From positions 59,549-123,548 of the forward strand of contig NZ_FNHN01000015.1 of the NCBI RefSeq assembly GCF_900103525.1: a stretch of 64,000 nucleotides of DNA, in the 5' to 3' direction. Origin of the DNA: Bacillus sp. OK048 (GTDB taxonomy: Bacteria; Bacillota; Bacilli; Bacillales; Cytobacillaceae). Positions 36,459-45,530 of the stretch are shown here, piece by piece; positions within the stretch are counted from its first letter, which is position 1, and each line of letters starts with the position of its first letter. The position numbers and the translations under genes were made by a program. A model generated the notes under the pieces. It saw only the letters and a list, made by a program, of their open reading frames with translations. It had not been told where the DNA came from and searched no databases.

Positions 36459-37328
36459 TTAAAATTTACCTCTACTACCGCTATGTGAGTGACCGCCACC
36501 AGTGATTCCTCCACCACCGCCGCTTTTTGTATCATTAGACGGTTTCCTCTGTCTCGTCACAGTTTGTCTGACATAGTTATCATATTGGTTTAGTACTTTT
36601 GATCGCTCATTATTCATATATGTTTGCTCATTAACCGTAACCCTGCCCCCAGAACGATAGGCCATCATCCCGACAACCACAGCCGCTACAAGGAGCGAAG
36701 CAATTAATTGGAACCACCATTGAAAAAATAGATTCTCATGACCAACCCCTGATTCATAGCGATTATACCCTTCCGAACTTCCACCGGGACCATAGCCCGA
36801 ATACCCATCCGAGCTGTTGCCGTCAGTCGGCTCATAGCCCATATACTCATAAGAAGTTGTTAAAAAAAGTGAAAATGCTTGAAAATAACGGCTCTCTGAT
36901 AAATCGGGGGTAATATTATCGCGAATCTGATCAAGCCTGCCATCATCCAAATACTGCTCCGCTTTTTTAAAGCCCGCTAAATAAATATCCCGTTCTTGCA
37001 TGTCGATGGCGAGGATCGCGGTATTTCCATGCGACTGGTCATAGCCGGGAGCCTTATCATCATAGAAATCCTCCACATATTGAACAATATCCTTTCCATC
37101 CGTACCATTTAGCGTGATGATAATAAAAGCGGTCTCCCTCTCTTCGCCCAGTTCCTTTGCCAAATTTTGCAGATTTGCCGCCTCTTGATCCGTTAGTAAA
37201 TGGGCATAATCATAAATATACTGGGCCTGGTCAAAGCTTTCTGCTTTAGCCGGCATTCCCCATGGCAGCAACAGTAGCGCGATCATAAAGACAATGATTC
37301 CTCGTCTTTGCAGATAGTTCCCTCTCAC
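36459..37328 (-). CDS. ydjH: YdjH-like TPM-domain membrane protein
   Basis: 289 residues from GTG 37328, which overlaps the ydjG stop (GTGA) and follows AGGAGG. Signal peptide (IVFMIALLLLPWGMPAKAES), extracytoplasmic TPM domain (about 35-165: YIYDYAHLLTDQEAANLQNL), Tyr/Gly-rich linker, one TM helix (about 205-225) and a cytoplasmic tail ending in a Gly/Ser/His-rich stretch (SGGGGGITGGGHSHSGS). Partner of YdjG in the membrane complex. Confidence 0.87.
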   Translation of the reverse strand: MRGNYLQRRGIIVFMIALLLLPWGMPAKAESFDQAQYIYDYAHLLTDQEAANLQNLAKELGEERETAFIIITLNGTDGKDIVQYVEDFYDDKAPGYDQSHGNTAILAIDMQERDIYLAGFKKAEQYLDDGRLDQIRDNITPDLSESRYFQAFSLFLTTSYEYMGYEPTDGNSSDGYSGYGPGGSSEGYNRYESGVGHENLFFQWWFQLIASLLVAAVVVGMMAYRSGGRVTVNEQTYMNNERSKVLNQYDNYVRQTVTRQRKPSNDTKSGGGGGITGGGHSHSGSRGKF

Positions 37329-38353
37329 CAGAAACCTCCTCCCATCAGATAAGAGACACATTTTAACGCAAAGAAGGATCCTGCAGCGATGCCGCTAAAC
37401 CACATCGCTACTTTAGAGGCACTGATTGGTGGTTTGCCGACAATTTTTCCCGTTTCACCATTCATCGCAAACGTATACACCGTATTGTTATAATCGTAGT
37501 TGACCATCCATACCGGCAATAAAACATAATCAGTGTTAACATTTCTCGTATCAATAAATTTATTTGTATAATTGACAGAATGATAGCCTGTTAATGTAGA
37601 ACGAATATAGGAATCAATATAGCCGCTGATTTTGTCTTTCGCCCGTGGAAGCAGTTCTTCGTCAGTATAATTGTATTTCTCGGCAATAAATCCTGCCAAA
37701 TACGGTGTTTTAAAATCTTTTAATTGATCGTATGGGTATGGTTCCAATTTATCCATTAATCCATCGTTCATTTTTGCGGATGCATCAACCGGGATCTTGA
37801 CATAATCGAGATTGATATCACGGAAGGCATCAAAATATTTCGTTTCCGTATAAATATAATCACCCTGTGTATAGGTTCTAACCTTTGTGCACGTAGCATT
37901 TACTTGAACTTTACTATTTAAATCAAATAACCAAAACGGGACATACATCCCAGTAATACTCTTAATCCGGTCCGCCGTCATGAATCCTTTCGGGGTAAGC
38001 AGCCCTTTTCTGCACCATTTTTGAAACGCCTTCCTCGCCTCTTCCTTACTGATCATAAATGGAATGACTTTTGCCGGCGCAAGAATTCCCGATAATCTGT
38101 CGGCAATGACAACACCCGCTCCGCAGAAACTACAGTTTGTTGCGGCCGTGTCTGCATCTGTCATCAGAACAGCCCCGCAATTCTCACAATGGTATTCGTT
38201 CGCCTCGTTCTCCGAAAATCTTACCGACTTCAATTCTTCAGGATAATTTTCAATCCTATCGTGTCTGCCGCAGGCTTGACACGATAACTCGCCTGACTCA
38301 GCATCAAAGCTCATATCATTCCCACAACCGGGACACTTATAATGAAGAATCAT
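37325..38353 (-). CDS. ydjG: YdjG-like zinc-ribbon/TPM-type membrane protein
   Basis: 342 residues. Two N-terminal zinc ribbons (YKCPGCGNDMSF..CQACG and YHCENCGAVL..CSFCGAG), a central domain with several conserved Tyr/Asp positions, and a C-terminal TM helix (about 317-338). The start follows GAGGAG. Membrane anchor of the stress complex with YdjH. Confidence 0.87.
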   Translation of the reverse strand: MILHYKCPGCGNDMSFDAESGELSCQACGRHDRIENYPEELKSVRFSENEANEYHCENCGAVLMTDADTAATNCSFCGAGVVIADRLSGILAPAKVIPFMISKEEARKAFQKWCRKGLLTPKGFMTADRIKSITGMYVPFWLFDLNSKVQVNATCTKVRTYTQGDYIYTETKYFDAFRDINLDYVKIPVDASAKMNDGLMDKLEPYPYDQLKDFKTPYLAGFIAEKYNYTDEELLPRAKDKISGYIDSYIRSTLTGYHSVNYTNKFIDTRNVNTDYVLLPVWMVNYDYNNTVYTFAMNGETGKIVGKPPISASKVAMWFSGIAAGSFFALKCVSYLMGGGFW

Positions 38354-38370
38354 ACTTTCATCTCCTCTTT

Positions 38371-38441
38371 TTGGGACATGGGGTCAAGAACCTTGTCCGA
38401 CTTTCTTTCTATTTATCGAATTGGGACAGGCACCTTGTCCA
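38371..38441. repeat. Dispersed GGGACA...TGTCCC hairpin element at the cut end of pspA
   Basis: Two related halves, GGGACATGGGGTCAAGAACC and GGGACAGGCACCTTGTCC, around about 30 nt. On the minus strand it directly follows the premature pspA stop and precedes the ydjG ribosome site. Confidence 0.6.
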
Positions 38442-38849
38442 CTAGTCCGCGGCTAGTTGATTAATCTCCACGGTCAGTTTGTCATGCATTTGTTTCATTT
38501 GCTGAGCCTTTGATGATGCCAACTGGTATGAGACTTCAAATTGCGATAATTCTACCGCCAAAGAAGCCTTCTTTTCGAGAAACCTCCTCGCATCCCTTTC
38601 ATTACCTGTTTCTAATGCTTTGAGGCGATAGCGCTCCATTTTTTCCATATCATCGCGGCACTCATTTAATGCTCTTTGTGTCCGCTGCTCTTCAGCCATC
38701 ACTGCTGCTGTTTCCGCTTTGATTTTTCCCAAATCGCTGTTAAGTTCTTTTAAATACTGCTTAATTATTTTCTCCGGATCTTCAGCCTTATCTAATAATG
38801 AGTTGATTTTACGTTCCATAATATCAGTAAATTTTGAAAGAATACTCAA
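38442..38849 (-). CDS. pspA: PspA-like stress protein, truncated
   Basis: 135 residues from TTG 38849 (MSILSKFTDIMERKINSLLD), chosen by spacing from AGGGGGA; B. subtilis PspA is about 227. Present are the amphipathic membrane helix and the first coiled-coil hairpin (KAEDPEKIIKQYLKELNSDL ... RRFLEKKASLAVELSQFE). The reading frame stops at LAAD exactly where a GGGACA-type hairpin element begins. ESCRT-III-like helices alpha4-alpha6, needed for rod assembly, are missing. It is the first gene of the ydjGHI operon, so promoter function may be kept even if PspA is not. Confidence 0.8.
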   Translation of the reverse strand: MSILSKFTDIMERKINSLLDKAEDPEKIIKQYLKELNSDLGKIKAETAAVMAEEQRTQRALNECRDDMEKMERYRLKALETGNERDARRFLEKKASLAVELSQFEVSYQLASSKAQQMKQMHDKLTVEINQLAAD

Positions 38850-38924
38850 GTTCAATCCCCCTTATATACCTCTACATATATACTGTTTATTTTAATAATA
38901 GTTTCATCTTTTGCAACATTTGTT

Positions 38925-39011
38925 GGATCCAGGAATGGTAGGTTTATGGAGTAAACCATTTGTCAGCATACGGACTATTTGACCTGTTGCACCTAAAATC
39001 AAAATTTTCAT
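38925..39011 (-). pseudogene. N-terminal fragment of an NAD(P)-binding Rossmann protein
   Basis: MKILILGATGQIVRMLTNGL then LHKPTIPGS: the G-x-x-G-x-x-x of an atypical SDR (NAD(P)H-binding) followed by decay. About 29 codons only. Confidence 0.5.
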
Positions 39012-39037
39012 ACTATCTACTACTCAGATAATAAATA

Positions 39038-39070
39038 AAGAGACATTGATTTTTAAGATCAATGTCTCTT
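39038..39070. terminator. Intrinsic terminator after the aldo/keto reductase
   Basis: AAGAGACATTGAT/ATCAATGTCTCTT with a 7-nt loop. Confidence 0.75.
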
Positions 39071-39117
39071 GTTTAATTGAACTACTTACTTTTCAAGGGT
39101 CTGATCTAAAATTGTTT

Positions 39118-40062
39118 CTATGCCAAAATCCCCTCAATTTTTTCAATAACTTCACCCGTAAGTTCAATTTCAATGGCTTTGACATTTTCTTCTACTTGGC
39201 TTGGTCTACTTGCACCAATTAATGCGCTTGAAACATTTGGCTGACGTAAAATCCATGCTAACGCAAGGCTAGGTAGAGTGATTTCTAATTCCTTGGCGAT
39301 CTTCTCTAACTGTTCCACCTTCGTAAAGGTAGTCTCAGTCAACATACCCTTTATGAAGTTGTTGATTTCTGTATTTGAGGCACGGCTATCCTCTGGAATG
39401 GTATTTCCTTTATATTTTCCTGTTAAAATCCCCTGAGCAAGTGGAGAAAAAACCACTTGTCCGATCCCATGCTTTGAACTCACCGGAATTACTTCCTTTT
39501 CAATATAGCGGTTTAACATGTTATATACAGGCTGGTTCACGACAATTCGATCTAAAAGGAATTTATCCGCCACACGGACTGCCTCTTCAATCTGAGCCGC
39601 ACTCCATTCACTTACGCCCGCATAAAGAATCTTCCCTTGACGAATTAAATCATCAATGGCTCTCAACGTTTCTTCCACTGGCGTTTGTGGATCATAACGG
39701 TGACAGTAAAAAATATCAACATAATCTAAGTTCATTCGCTTCAAGCTCGCATTGGCTTGTTCAATCACATGCTTCCTCGATAATCCGCGATCATTCGGAC
39801 CTTCACCCATTGGCCAGAACGCTTTTGTCGTAATGACATAGGATTCACGCGGATATTCCTTTAAAGCTCCAGCCATAACTCGTTCACCTTCACCACGCTC
39901 GTAAACATTGGCAGAATCAAAGAAGTTAATCCCCAGTTCATATGCTTTATGTATTGTTTTCTCAGCCGTGTTATCTTCAACCGTTTTCCCGTAGGTTAAC
40001 CAGCTGCCTAAACTTATTTCACTTACCTTTAACCCACTATTCCCTAAACGTCTGTATTTCAT
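39118..40062 (-). CDS. Aldo/keto reductase (voltage-gated K+ channel beta-subunit-like)
   Basis: 314 residues from ATG 40062 (MKYRRLGNSGLKVSEISLGS), 9 nt after GGGAGGT; ATG 40071 is too close to that site. TIM-barrel AKR with catalytic Asp-Tyr-Lys-His: FFDSANVYERGEGE, YVITTKAFW, DYVDIFYCHRYD. NADPH signature SSALIGASRPSQVEENVKA. It reduces aldehydes or ketones; the substrate is unknown. The last 25 codons are duplicated in the chimera at 29371. Confidence 0.9.
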   Translation of the reverse strand: MKYRRLGNSGLKVSEISLGSWLTYGKTVEDNTAEKTIHKAYELGINFFDSANVYERGEGERVMAGALKEYPRESYVITTKAFWPMGEGPNDRGLSRKHVIEQANASLKRMNLDYVDIFYCHRYDPQTPVEETLRAIDDLIRQGKILYAGVSEWSAAQIEEAVRVADKFLLDRIVVNQPVYNMLNRYIEKEVIPVSSKHGIGQVVFSPLAQGILTGKYKGNTIPEDSRASNTEINNFIKGMLTETTFTKVEQLEKIAKELEITLPSLALAWILRQPNVSSALIGASRPSQVEENVKAIEIELTGEVIEKIEGILA

Positions 40063-40127
40063 CGAAATCATACCTCCCTGGTTAATTAGAAAAGAACCTT
40101 CAGATTAACTATATTAAATTTTGACTA

Positions 40128-40351
40128 TTTTTACAATTATGACATACTTCAGGATTGGATTAATAATAAATTCATCTGCTTCTTTTCCTAGGGCAGCAAC
40201 CGAATGCGTTGGATGCCATGAGCGAACAACACCCGGACGTTTTCGAAACAGTTCCGTTAATAATCCAACACAAGATGGTGAGTCATTGACATAAAATCGA
40301 GGATTCTCCGCATTAATAAACGACCATGTATGGGTCGGAAAAACCAATTTT
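40128..40351 (-). pseudogene. AAC(3)-type acetyltransferase, internal fragment
   Basis: 40164-40351 matches codons 55-118 of the acetyltransferase gene at 47405-48142 (VFPTHTWSFINAENPRFYVN; ELFRKRPGVVRSWHPTHSVA) at about 95%. 40128-40160 matches the sequence 3' of that gene, so the copy has lost its 5' third and about 400 bp of its 3' part. Confidence 0.8.
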
Positions 40352-40373
40352 GATAAAATACTTACTTTTTGTA

Positions 40374-40415
40374 ACAAAAACTGACAGGTGTAAATTAATA
40401 CCTGTCAGCTTTTAT
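40374..40415 (-). terminator. Intrinsic terminator after the nitroreductase
   Basis: Minus strand: CTGACAGGT/ACCTGTCAG with a 10-nt loop, then T5. Confidence 0.75.
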
Positions 40416-40455
40416 TAGCAATATTTTTTTATCTAATTTTTGTCTTATACCATGC

Positions 40456-41118
40456 TTATTCAGATGGCAATTCGTTAAAGAATGCTACATCTTCAATAGG
40501 AAGACGTGTAGTAGGATGTCCTGGTTTCGTTGCTTTACCGATAGCAATGAGCATAACCGGGACAAACTGCTCGGAAATTCCGAAAGCTTCAATGAACTTC
40601 GCTTTATCGTATCCTCCCATTGGAACAGTGTCATAACCTTTGGAGCGAGCGACTAACATGAACTGCATCGAGATTAGTCCGCCATCCGTAAATACGATTT
40701 GGCGAGCCACTTCAGGCGGCAGGTTTGAGTACATGCCCACTGTTCGTTCGATGAATGATTTAGCCGTATCAGTTGGCATAAAGCCAGCTTCAACAGCCTG
40801 TCCATAAATTTTTTCAGCTTTCTTGTAGCTTTCCACATCGCCAAGCACAGCAATAACCGCAGATGCTTTGACTACTTGTTGTTGATTAAATGCAATTGGC
40901 AAAAGCTTTTCCTTCAACTCCGGTTTATCGATGACTAGAAAACGCCATGGCTGCAGATTCGAAGACGAAGGAGCTAACGTTGCTAGCTCCAGCATTTCGG
41001 TCATTTCTTCGCGTGAAATCTGCACTGTTGGATCATATTCACGAACTGATCGACGATCACGAATAACATCTAGGAACATTTGCTGTTCAAGTTTTTCTAA
41101 AGTTTGTAAGTTTGCCAT
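40456..41118 (-). CDS. Nitroreductase family flavoprotein
   Basis: 220 residues from ATG 41118 (MANLQTLEKLEQQMFLDVIR), 7 nt after AGGAGG. FMN-binding motif RDRRSVREYD (about 20-29) and LAPSSSNLQPWRFLVID (about 49-65), and the C-terminal VPMGGYDKAKFIEAFGI. NAD(P)H-dependent reduction of quinones, nitroaromatics or enones. Similar to the NfrA/YodC-like nitroreductases of Bacillus. Single gene. Confidence 0.9.
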   Translation of the reverse strand: MANLQTLEKLEQQMFLDVIRDRRSVREYDPTVQISREEMTEMLELATLAPSSSNLQPWRFLVIDKPELKEKLLPIAFNQQQVVKASAVIAVLGDVESYKKAEKIYGQAVEAGFMPTDTAKSFIERTVGMYSNLPPEVARQIVFTDGGLISMQFMLVARSKGYDTVPMGGYDKAKFIEAFGISEQFVPVMLIAIGKATKPGHPTTRLPIEDVAFFNELPSE

Positions 41119-41313
41119 AACAATTCCTCCTAATAATGCTAGAATACTATATCTCAAAAATTCTTATAGTAAAAGTTTTTAACCCTATCATGAAAAATGT
41201 AATAAAAGAGACTACCACACTATTTTTCCAGTACCTAAGTTAACTTAACCAAATCAAACCGAATTGTCAAAAATAATATACTAGTAACTTTAACCATAAC
41301 ACTAAAAAACAAA

Positions 41314-41355
41314 AGCGAATGTTACAATCCAAATAAATGGAGAATAACATTCGCT
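41314..41355. repeat. Inverted repeat
   Basis: AGCGAATGTTA/TAACATTCGCT with a 20-nt loop; upstream of the nitroreductase gene on the minus strand, no clear T tract. Confidence 0.4.
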
Positions 41356-41454
41356 CACACAACCTAGCTGGTTTGTTTATTGGGGAGAAAACTCAAATTA
41401 ACAACTTAATTAGTACCTTAATCAGAACATCTTTTAACAGTAAAAAAGCATATA

Positions 41455-41490
41455 AAAAGCAACTGAATTCGCTCAGTTGCTTTTTTTTTA
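41455..41490 (+). terminator. Intrinsic terminator
   Basis: AAAAAGCAACTGA/TCAGTTGCTTTTTTTTT, 6-nt loop. No plus-strand gene precedes it closely; it may end minus-strand transcripts from 41801 as well. Confidence 0.7.
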
Positions 41491-41534
41491 TTAGCTCTGT
41501 TATTATTCATTGTTGATTTTCGTGTAGAAAAATT

Positions 41535-41745
41535 TTTAAGCGGAGAATTTCCGGCTAATGTCGATAATGGAGGCTTAAGGAGCAGATATAAGCGGAGATA
41601 TTCCGACTAACTGTTCACAATAAGACAAAAGCCATCGTTTTGGAACGTATAACCGGAAAAACTCCGCTTATTTTAAGGGAAATATGGGAATTTCCTGAAA
41701 TAAACGGAATTTCTCCGCCTATTTTTCAAATTGAGTGAAATCTAA
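41535..41745. repeat. Dispersed ~210-bp repeat with CGGAGA..TTTCCG units, copy 2
   Basis: Second copy of the element at 34120-34330, same unit order: AGCGGAGAATTTCCGGCTA, AAGCGGAGATATTCCGACTA, CCGGAAAAACTCCGCTTA and ACGGAATTTCTCCGCCTA. Confidence 0.75.
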
Positions 41746-41800
41746 AATCTACATTTACCTTTAACACAGCCTTTTTATTAAAAATATGGAAACACACTGA

Positions 41801-42670
41801 TTATTCTTTAACAGCTAAAACAACATCAGCATAAAATTCGCCATCTACTACCACTTCATAACGCCACAAGCCGCTTTTTGGAACCGCAAAGGTAGCAGTG
41901 AAGCGTTCTAAAGTGGAATAGCCTGTTGACGGCTCTTTAATTGTTTCCGGGGACAATCCTGTAATTTTTTCTCCGGTTTCTTTATGGTAAGCATAAATAG
42001 CTAATTCTTTCCCTTTAAAAGTCTCAAATGGTGCCGTGAAATCAAATAGGTATCCATAAGGTTTTCCTGCTGAAAGAGATGGGTCTGGGGCAACTAACAA
42101 TAACACTTCCCCATCTTTTACATATATATCTCTAATTTCTTTAATTTCTTTACTCCTTGAGCTCCAAAAATCTTTAGTGCGAATTATCATTCCTTCTATT
42201 TTGTGCTCTTCAGTTAAATTCGCTTGCCCAGTTACGATCCCAGCTTCTGATTTTTCGCTGCCTTCTTTTTGGAACTGCAATTCTACTGTGAAATTATAAA
42301 CGCTATCTTTTGCATCTACTTCTTCATATTCAATTTTCTTTATCTTAAAATTGTAATAATCACTATTCGGATGATTCATTACTAACGAACCGTAGCTATT
42401 AACAAAATCTCTGTAGGACGTTTCATTTGCAAAATAATCTTTAAATAGCTTTTCTTCATATTGATTTAACGCTTCAAACTTTTCTTCACTTTCTTTATCC
42501 AATATTTGTATTAATTCATCACTTGGACCTGTAAGGCTATTCTGTAATACAGCTTCAATGGTCTTTATATTCTCATCTTGAGTTTCCTTTTTTTCGGTAC
42601 ATCCAAATAACATTAATAGAAGTAAATTAAAGAAAGTAGTTGCAAAAAATTTCTTCGTTCTTTTTCTCAG
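41801..42670 (-). CDS. Lipoprotein of unknown function with probable CTG start
   Basis: 289 residues if it starts at CTG 42670. The frame from there gives LRKRTKKFFATTFFNLLLLM then LFGCTEKKETQDE, a proper lipoprotein signal with lipobox. The first ATG (42613) would leave only four residues before the Cys. The paralogue at 55248 starts TTG at the matching position after the same G-rich site. Mature protein: Asp/Glu-rich helical domain (about 25-170: TGPSDELIQILDKESEEKFE) and a C-terminal beta domain (about 180-289). Function unknown. Confidence 0.7.
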   Translation of the reverse strand: MRKRTKKFFATTFFNLLLLMLFGCTEKKETQDENIKTIEAVLQNSLTGPSDELIQILDKESEEKFEALNQYEEKLFKDYFANETSYRDFVNSYGSLVMNHPNSDYYNFKIKKIEYEEVDAKDSVYNFTVELQFQKEGSEKSEAGIVTGQANLTEEHKIEGMIIRTKDFWSSRSKEIKEIRDIYVKDGEVLLLVAPDPSLSAGKPYGYLFDFTAPFETFKGKELAIYAYHKETGEKITGLSPETIKEPSTGYSTLERFTATFAVPKSGLWRYEVVVDGEFYADVVLAVKE

Positions 42671-42725
42671 GTAAATCCCCCCTTAAATTAAGGATATCAT
42701 ATTTTTTCCAATTATCCCCTAAAAT

Positions 42726-42753
42726 AATAGTTCACTTGTTTACAAGCGAACTA
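42726..42753 (-). terminator. Hairpin after the pRiA4-type gene
   Basis: AGTTCACTTG/CAAGCGAACT around TTTA, with T-rich sequence on the minus-strand 3' side. Confidence 0.5.
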
Positions 42754-42852
42754 CCTGGATTAGCCGCAATTTTTTCCCAAACTCTGTGTGCTAATAGCGA
42801 ATATGATCTCCTGGCTGATTCCGATTGGTAAATCCCCTATTTTTCTATCAAA

Positions 42853-44010
42853 TCACAAAAAATACGAATAATGATAGCCTTTGATTACTTGTTTAAGTCT
42901 ATGATTAATCTTTTCCTGGCTTATGTTTCTTTCCTTTTGATTATCAGCCCATGTATTCATGTCCTCATGTTCTGGATGGTTTGCATCTGCTATAATTCGC
43001 AGATATTCCTCATAACCCCCTTCTCCTCCTACATCTTCAGGAGGTCTCTCTCCGATTCCTTCAACAAATGTTGCACGAAACTCATTTGATTTTACGACTT
43101 TTTCCAATGTTATCGTATGTTCCCAGGAATCGCCAAAATCATATTCATATACGACTTCACCATAGGTTGTAAAAATTTCTTCAAGACCAACAAATCGTTC
43201 CTGACGAATCTCAAATGCATCAAAATCCAAATATTCCATCGTCTCGGGGTCGTCATCCATTACAATTTTGAGGTCCTTCCTATCCTCTCTTTCCACAACA
43301 AATTCATGTAAATGAGCGTTATGCCAATCAAAAACGGTTTGAATAATATTATGTAGATGTCTAAAGGAATAAGTCGAAGGCACTAAAACCCGTCGCCAAA
43401 TTTCATGACCCTTTAGATTGATGTTTATTTTCAGTTGATACAGCTCGATTTCAAGAACATCTTCCACAATTTCATGATCTTCCTGACCCAAAATAAGGCT
43501 GAGGCATTTGAGCATTTTTTCAATCGGATAAAACCCTGGATCGTTACCAGACAATTGGATAAATCTACCGGTAATAATGCTGATATATCGCTGAATTCTT
43601 ATCTTTTCATCTAAATATTCTTGCATAAACTCAATTTCACGCACCGCATTATTCATCTTTGCGACCATGCTTCTACTTGCCGTTTTCGAAAATGTGATTT
43701 CACCCGCAGTTTCCATATATGCTTCAATGACTTCTTTACGGACACCTTCCATACGTAAAGCCGTACTGATTGCCTCACGAATTAATTCATTTATTTTGGA
43801 ATAATCCTTTTTACTTGGTCTGTAGATAACGATCGAATACCTTGTTTCATTATTCATCAAAACAATCGCTTTTTTTCTATCAATCGTGGCAATATTAGCA
43901 TGCCATGCCATGAAGCTATTAGGGAACTGCTCATGTCCTTCTGGAGAATACAGCTCACTATTCTTTATTCCAAGCTGATCAAGCAAGGATTTCGTACATT
44001 GGATTAACAT
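42853..44010 (-). CDS. pRiA4b ORF-3-like protein
   Basis: 385 residues from ATG 44010 (MLIQCTKSLLDQLGIKNSEL), after GAGGGTGAG. The N-terminal about 160 residues resemble the DUF6933-type domain (SFMAWHANIATIDRKKAIVL). The C-terminal about 180 residues are a plasmid pRiA4b ORF-3 domain: LKINLKGHEIWRRVLVP-like, FRHLHNIIQTVFDWHNAHLH, VVYEYDFGDSWEHTITLE and GERPPEDVGGEGGYEEYL. The biochemical role of the family is unknown. Monocistronic. Confidence 0.82.
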   Translation of the reverse strand: MLIQCTKSLLDQLGIKNSELYSPEGHEQFPNSFMAWHANIATIDRKKAIVLMNNETRYSIVIYRPSKKDYSKINELIREAISTALRMEGVRKEVIEAYMETAGEITFSKTASRSMVAKMNNAVREIEFMQEYLDEKIRIQRYISIITGRFIQLSGNDPGFYPIEKMLKCLSLILGQEDHEIVEDVLEIELYQLKININLKGHEIWRRVLVPSTYSFRHLHNIIQTVFDWHNAHLHEFVVEREDRKDLKIVMDDDPETMEYLDFDAFEIRQERFVGLEEIFTTYGEVVYEYDFGDSWEHTITLEKVVKSNEFRATFVEGIGERPPEDVGGEGGYEEYLRIIADANHPEHEDMNTWADNQKERNISQEKINHRLKQVIKGYHYSYFL

Positions 44011-44107
44011 TTTTCTCACCCTCTTAAGTTCATTCATAAATATGACTACCCTCATGAAATAACGATTTATAGAATAAGAGCAACAGGGAAAGTTAGTTTC
44101 ATAAAAA

Positions 44108-44141
44108 ATAGACACCATATTAACTACTTGTGGTGTCTATT
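44108..44141 (-). terminator. Intrinsic terminator after the Gfo/Idh gene
   Basis: AATAGACACCA/TGGTGTCTATT, followed on the minus strand by T6. Confidence 0.75.
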
Positions 44142-44310
44142 AACTTTTTATACTTTTTCTATTTTAGGGAATGGTTGAAATCCGATACAAGTTGCACTTC
44201 TGCATTGCCCTATCCTTTTTTATGTTAGAAGCAATTATTATTTTTAAAAGATGATGATTCTTTATATCTATAATTTCTTGCCTTCCGAAGATTGTCGAAA
44301 GTGTTATTAC

Positions 44311-45294
44311 TTATCGATCTGCGGGAAACACTACCCCCATTTGGTTTCGGGCTTCATCAAGAATTTCCATAACCGAAATCGAGTTTTCATATGTATTTAC
44401 ATTTGATTCTAAGGAACCACTTTTAATAAGTTCTATAAATTCCTTTGCCTCGTAATACATCGTGTGGTGCTCAGGATAAATGGAGATATCTTCTACTGTC
44501 CCATCCCGATAGTGAATTTCTACTTTTTCAGGTACTGAGATTCTATCAATAAGTATACTGCCATTTTCCCCTTGAATTTCAGACGGGATATAGGAGTCTG
44601 TAATCTTCGAAAACATAACCATTCCCTCCATATCCTTGTAGTGGGCAAGAATACTACCTTCACCATCTGCTCCTGATTCAAGCATCAGTCCACTTGCTTT
44701 GATTAGATCTGGCTTTCCAAATAGTTGCACCATTGGATAAACACAATACACTCCAATATCCATTATCGAGCCATTTGAAAATTCAGGTTTGAAGGCATTT
44801 AAAATAGTTCCTTCCTTATAAGCATCGTAGCGGGATGAATATTGGCAATAACTCGCAAAATAGCGGCGTACTAAACCAATTTTATGTAAATTCTCACGAA
44901 TACTTGAGAAGGAAGGTAGAAATCCTGACTTCAAAGCCTCCATTAGGAGCACCTTATTATCTTTTGCGGCTTGAATCATTTCTTTAAGTTCCCTCGAATT
45001 TGAGGCAATCGGCTTTTCACAAAGAACATGTTTGCCATGATTTAATAAAATGATTGCTTGAGAAGCGTGAAAGGAAGTGGGGCTTGCTATATATACAGCA
45101 TCCAATTCATTAGATTGAGCTAATTCTTCAATTGAAGTAAAGGTAAATGGTACTTGATATTTCTCAGAAAATTCCTTTGCGCGTTCCTCAGTACGTGAAT
45201 AAACAGCAGTTAATGAAAAATCTTCAATCCCATTTGTTGCTTCTAAAAATGCATCTGTAATAAAGTTGGTACCGATAACTCCAAAACGAATCAC
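44311..45294 (-). CDS. Gfo/Idh/MocA family oxidoreductase
   Basis: 327 residues from GTG 45294, 6 nt after GGAGGG. Rossmann motif RFGVIGTNFITDAFLEA (about 3-19), conserved EKPIASN with the active-site Lys (about 93-99), and a C-terminal alpha/beta domain (FSNGSIMDIGVYCVYPMVQL). NAD(P)-dependent oxidation of sugars, inositols or related compounds; substrate unknown. No sugar operon is adjacent. Confidence 0.9.
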   Translation of the reverse strand: MIRFGVIGTNFITDAFLEATNGIEDFSLTAVYSRTEERAKEFSEKYQVPFTFTSIEELAQSNELDAVYIASPTSFHASQAIILLNHGKHVLCEKPIASNSRELKEMIQAAKDNKVLLMEALKSGFLPSFSSIRENLHKIGLVRRYFASYCQYSSRYDAYKEGTILNAFKPEFSNGSIMDIGVYCVYPMVQLFGKPDLIKASGLMLESGADGEGSILAHYKDMEGMVMFSKITDSYIPSEIQGENGSILIDRISVPEKVEIHYRDGTVEDISIYPEHHTMYYEAKEFIELIKSGSLESNVNTYENSISVMEILDEARNQMGVVFPADR

Positions 45295-45395
45295 AAATTT
45301 CCCTCCATTTGCCAAAATTAAAGTATATGCTTATTATAACAAGCAATCACTACCACAAGGATTTATCAGCTTCAGAGTCTAAGCAGCTTATCCCA

Positions 45396-45530
45396 TTAAC
45401 CTTGTTCAACCATTTGCGCTACTTCTCCTTCAATTGCTGCAAAGGTTTTAGTACTTGATCGATTGTTAATTTTATTCTCCGATAAGAAGTCGGAGACGTC
45501 TTTTTGATTCCCTTCAATCCTTTTATTCTA
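45396..45530 (-). pseudogene. Possible C-terminal remnant
   Basis: The frame ending TAA 45396 reads VSDFLSENKINNRSSTKTFA then AIEGEVAQMVEQG. It is protein-like but has no start. An overlapping frame (MKGIKKTSPTSYRRIKLTID) is also open, so the call is weak. Confidence 0.25.
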
